Assembly (NCBI GenBank): GCA_945912085.1
Contig: CAMEBJ010000059.1
Location: 1 to 7,184 of the forward strand
Source: an uncultured Bacteroidales bacterium
GTDB lineage: Bacteria; Bacteroidota; Bacteroidia; Bacteroidales; UBA932
DNA: 7,184 nt
Direction: 5' to 3'
Shown one piece after another: positions 5,918-7,184 of the stretch (positions within the stretch are counted from its first letter, which is position 1; each line of letters starts with the position of its first letter). Position numbers and translations under genes: made by a program. The notes under the pieces were generated by a model. That model saw only the letters and a program-made list of their open reading frames with translations, did no database searches and was not told the origin of the DNA.

Positions 5918-7184
5918 ATGGCGCAACAGAGGCAAAGGAATTCCAGACAGAAAAATGCGGACCTTGAAGGAATAGGGCTTGAGATGGGTAACAAACCCCC
6001 TCAGGCTCTTGATGTTGAGGAGGCAGTCATCGGTGCGCTCCTTGTCGAGCCGAATTGTGTGGATGATGTGATGGAGGAACTCACTCCGTCGTGTTTCTAC
6101 AGTGAGAAGTACAGGATGATTTTCGAGGCGATGACAAGGCTGGTCAACGGTCACACCTCAATCGATGTCCTGACAGTCAGGGAACAGCTTGTCATCGACG
6201 GAAACCTCGAGGCGGTCGGGGGAGTGGTGGAACTTGCCCAACTCTCCCAGAAAATCGGGGCAGCGGCCCATGTAGAGTTCCATGTAAAGCTCCTGAAGGA
6301 GAAATGTATCAAGAGGGAACTCATTACGGCGGCCTACGACATTCTGAAGAATTCCTACGATGATGGTGTCAAGGTCGATGACCTGATTGACTCGGCCCAG
6401 ACCAAAGTCTTTGCCGCCATCCAGAACAATGTCAAGAAGGATGTCCAGGACATCGGCTCTGTCATCACAAAAGCCATCGGCGACATCGAGCGCCTTCAGC
6501 AGAGCACAGGACTGAGCGGTGTCCCGTCAGGTTTCCCGTCCCTGGACAGGATCACTTTCGGTTGGCAGCCGTCCGATTTGATCATCCTTGCCGCCCGTCC
6601 TTCCGTCGGAAAGACTGCATTCGTGCTGAATGTGGCGCGCAATGCCGCAGTGGATCACCACAAGCCCGTTGCCTTTTTCTCGCTTGAGATGCCTGCCATC
6701 CAGCTTGTCAAGCGTATGATGGTCTCCGAGACCGGACTCGGGGCAGACAAAATCAAGGGAGCGCAGAAATTGGAGGATTTCGAGTGGGTTCAGCTTGAGC
6801 AGAAACTCAAGGACCTCTCCAAGGCCCCTCTCTACATCGACGACACTCCGTCCCTCCCTGTGATGGAATTCCGTTCCAAGGCAAAGAGGCTCGTGAACCA
6901 GAAGGGAGTGAAACTCATAATCGTGGACTACCTCCAGTTGATGCAGGGACCAGTCGAGCTGAGGGGATTCAGGGAGCAGGAGGTTGCAGCCATTTCCAGG
7001 ACTCTCAAGGCCACGGCCAAGGAATTAAATGTTCCGATTATAGCCCTTTCGCAGCTGAGCCGAAACGCCGTCAACAGGCAGGGCTCACAGAACCGCCCTC
7101 AGTTGAACGACTTGCGTGAATCAGGTTCAATCGAGCAGGATGCCGATATGGTAATCTTCATCCACAGGGCAGACTACCAGAACC
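5918..7184 (+). CDS. dnaB: Replicative DNA helicase DnaB, 3' end cut by window edge
   Basis: Hexameric ATP-driven helicase that unwinds DNA at the replication fork and binds primase. 422 codons are visible. The N-terminal DnaB domain (about 28-125) starts PPQALDVEEAVIGALLVEP. The RecA-like domain holds Walker A ARPSVGKT (226-233, K232), the FSLEM motif with catalytic E257, Walker B LIIVDYLQLM (D337), LSQLSR (Q379) and DLRESGSIEQDAD from residue 398. DnaB proteins are usually about 450-520 residues, so only the last part is missing. V230 replaces the common Met of PSMGKT, a mild change. No intein interrupts the visible part, including the Walker A site where DnaB inteins are known. ATG at 5918 lies 6 bp after the previous stop; a second ATG at 5984 would drop 22 basic, probably disordered residues. 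Confidence 0.97.
   Translation, partial: MAQQRQRNSRQKNADLEGIGLEMGNKPPQALDVEEAVIGALLVEPNCVDDVMEELTPSCFYSEKYRMIFEAMTRLVNGHTSIDVLTVREQLVIDGNLEAVGGVVELAQLSQKIGAAAHVEFHVKLLKEKCIKRELITAAYDILKNSYDDGVKVDDLIDSAQTKVFAAIQNNVKKDVQDIGSVITKAIGDIERLQQSTGLSGVPSGFPSLDRITFGWQPSDLIILAARPSVGKTAFVLNVARNAAVDHHKPVAFFSLEMPAIQLVKRMMVSETGLGADKIKGAQKLEDFEWVQLEQKLKDLSKAPLYIDDTPSLPVMEFRSKAKRLVNQKGVKLIIVDYLQLMQGPVELRGFREQEVAAISRTLKATAKELNVPIIALSQLSRNAVNRQGSQNRPQLNDLRESGSIEQDADMVIFIHRADYQN

Noticed and set aside
6580..6620. Possible intein in DnaB at the Walker A site
   Set aside because: The motif ARPSVGKT is continuous and the helicase sequence runs on without a break, so no intein is present in the visible part.
1..7184. 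Mobile element, phage, defence or CRISPR content
   Set aside because: All genes are recognisable housekeeping types in a plausible conserved order; no terminal repeats, transposase, integrase or spacer-repeat pattern is seen.

Overview
This window reads as a chromosomal housekeeping segment from a member of the Bacteroidota, most likely order Bacteroidales. Three observations point there. Perfect matches to the Bacteroidota -7 promoter box TAnnTTTG sit in front of genes. Most starts lack a Shine-Dalgarno sequence. The gene order (alaS facing a run of M23 peptidase, small MerR-like gene, Nif3-family gene and C4 zinc-ribbon coiled-coil gene) is, from memory, common in that phylum. Coding DNA is moderately GC-rich, with short AT-rich patches at gene borders. 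I cannot name a genus.

Layout: on the minus strand, 1-1834 holds the first 611 codons of alaS, whose 3' end lies beyond the left edge. A 119-bp divergent spacer (1835-1953) carries two back-to-back TAnnTTTG boxes flanking a perfect palindrome. To its right, six genes run on the plus strand with gaps of 5 to 30 bp: two tandem membrane-anchored M23 (LytM-type) endopeptidases (1954-2967 and 2978-3931), a one-domain MerR-like protein (3942-4259), a Nif3/YbgI-type metalloprotein (4290-5096), a coiled-coil protein with a C-terminal C4 zinc ribbon (5102-5911), and the first 422 codons of the replicative helicase dnaB (5918 to the right edge). No stretch over 300 bases lacks a gene. I see no rRNA, tRNA, insertion sequence, CRISPR array, attachment site or replication origin.

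How the genes fit together: the six plus-strand genes look like one transcription unit read from the promoter at 1940. A second promoter-like box at 5039, inside the 3' end of the Nif3 gene, could give the zinc-ribbon gene and dnaB their own transcript. Products span translation (AlaRS), cell-wall remodelling (the M23 pair), regulation (MerR-like), an uncharacterised metal-dependent function (Nif3) and replication (DnaB).

I found no convincing undescribed system. The points most worth a second look are an exact 18-bp codon-aligned duplication at the 5' end of the Nif3 gene, the diverged M23 pair, the compact divergent promoter region with a nearly leaderless peptidase start, and the promoter inside the Nif3 gene.
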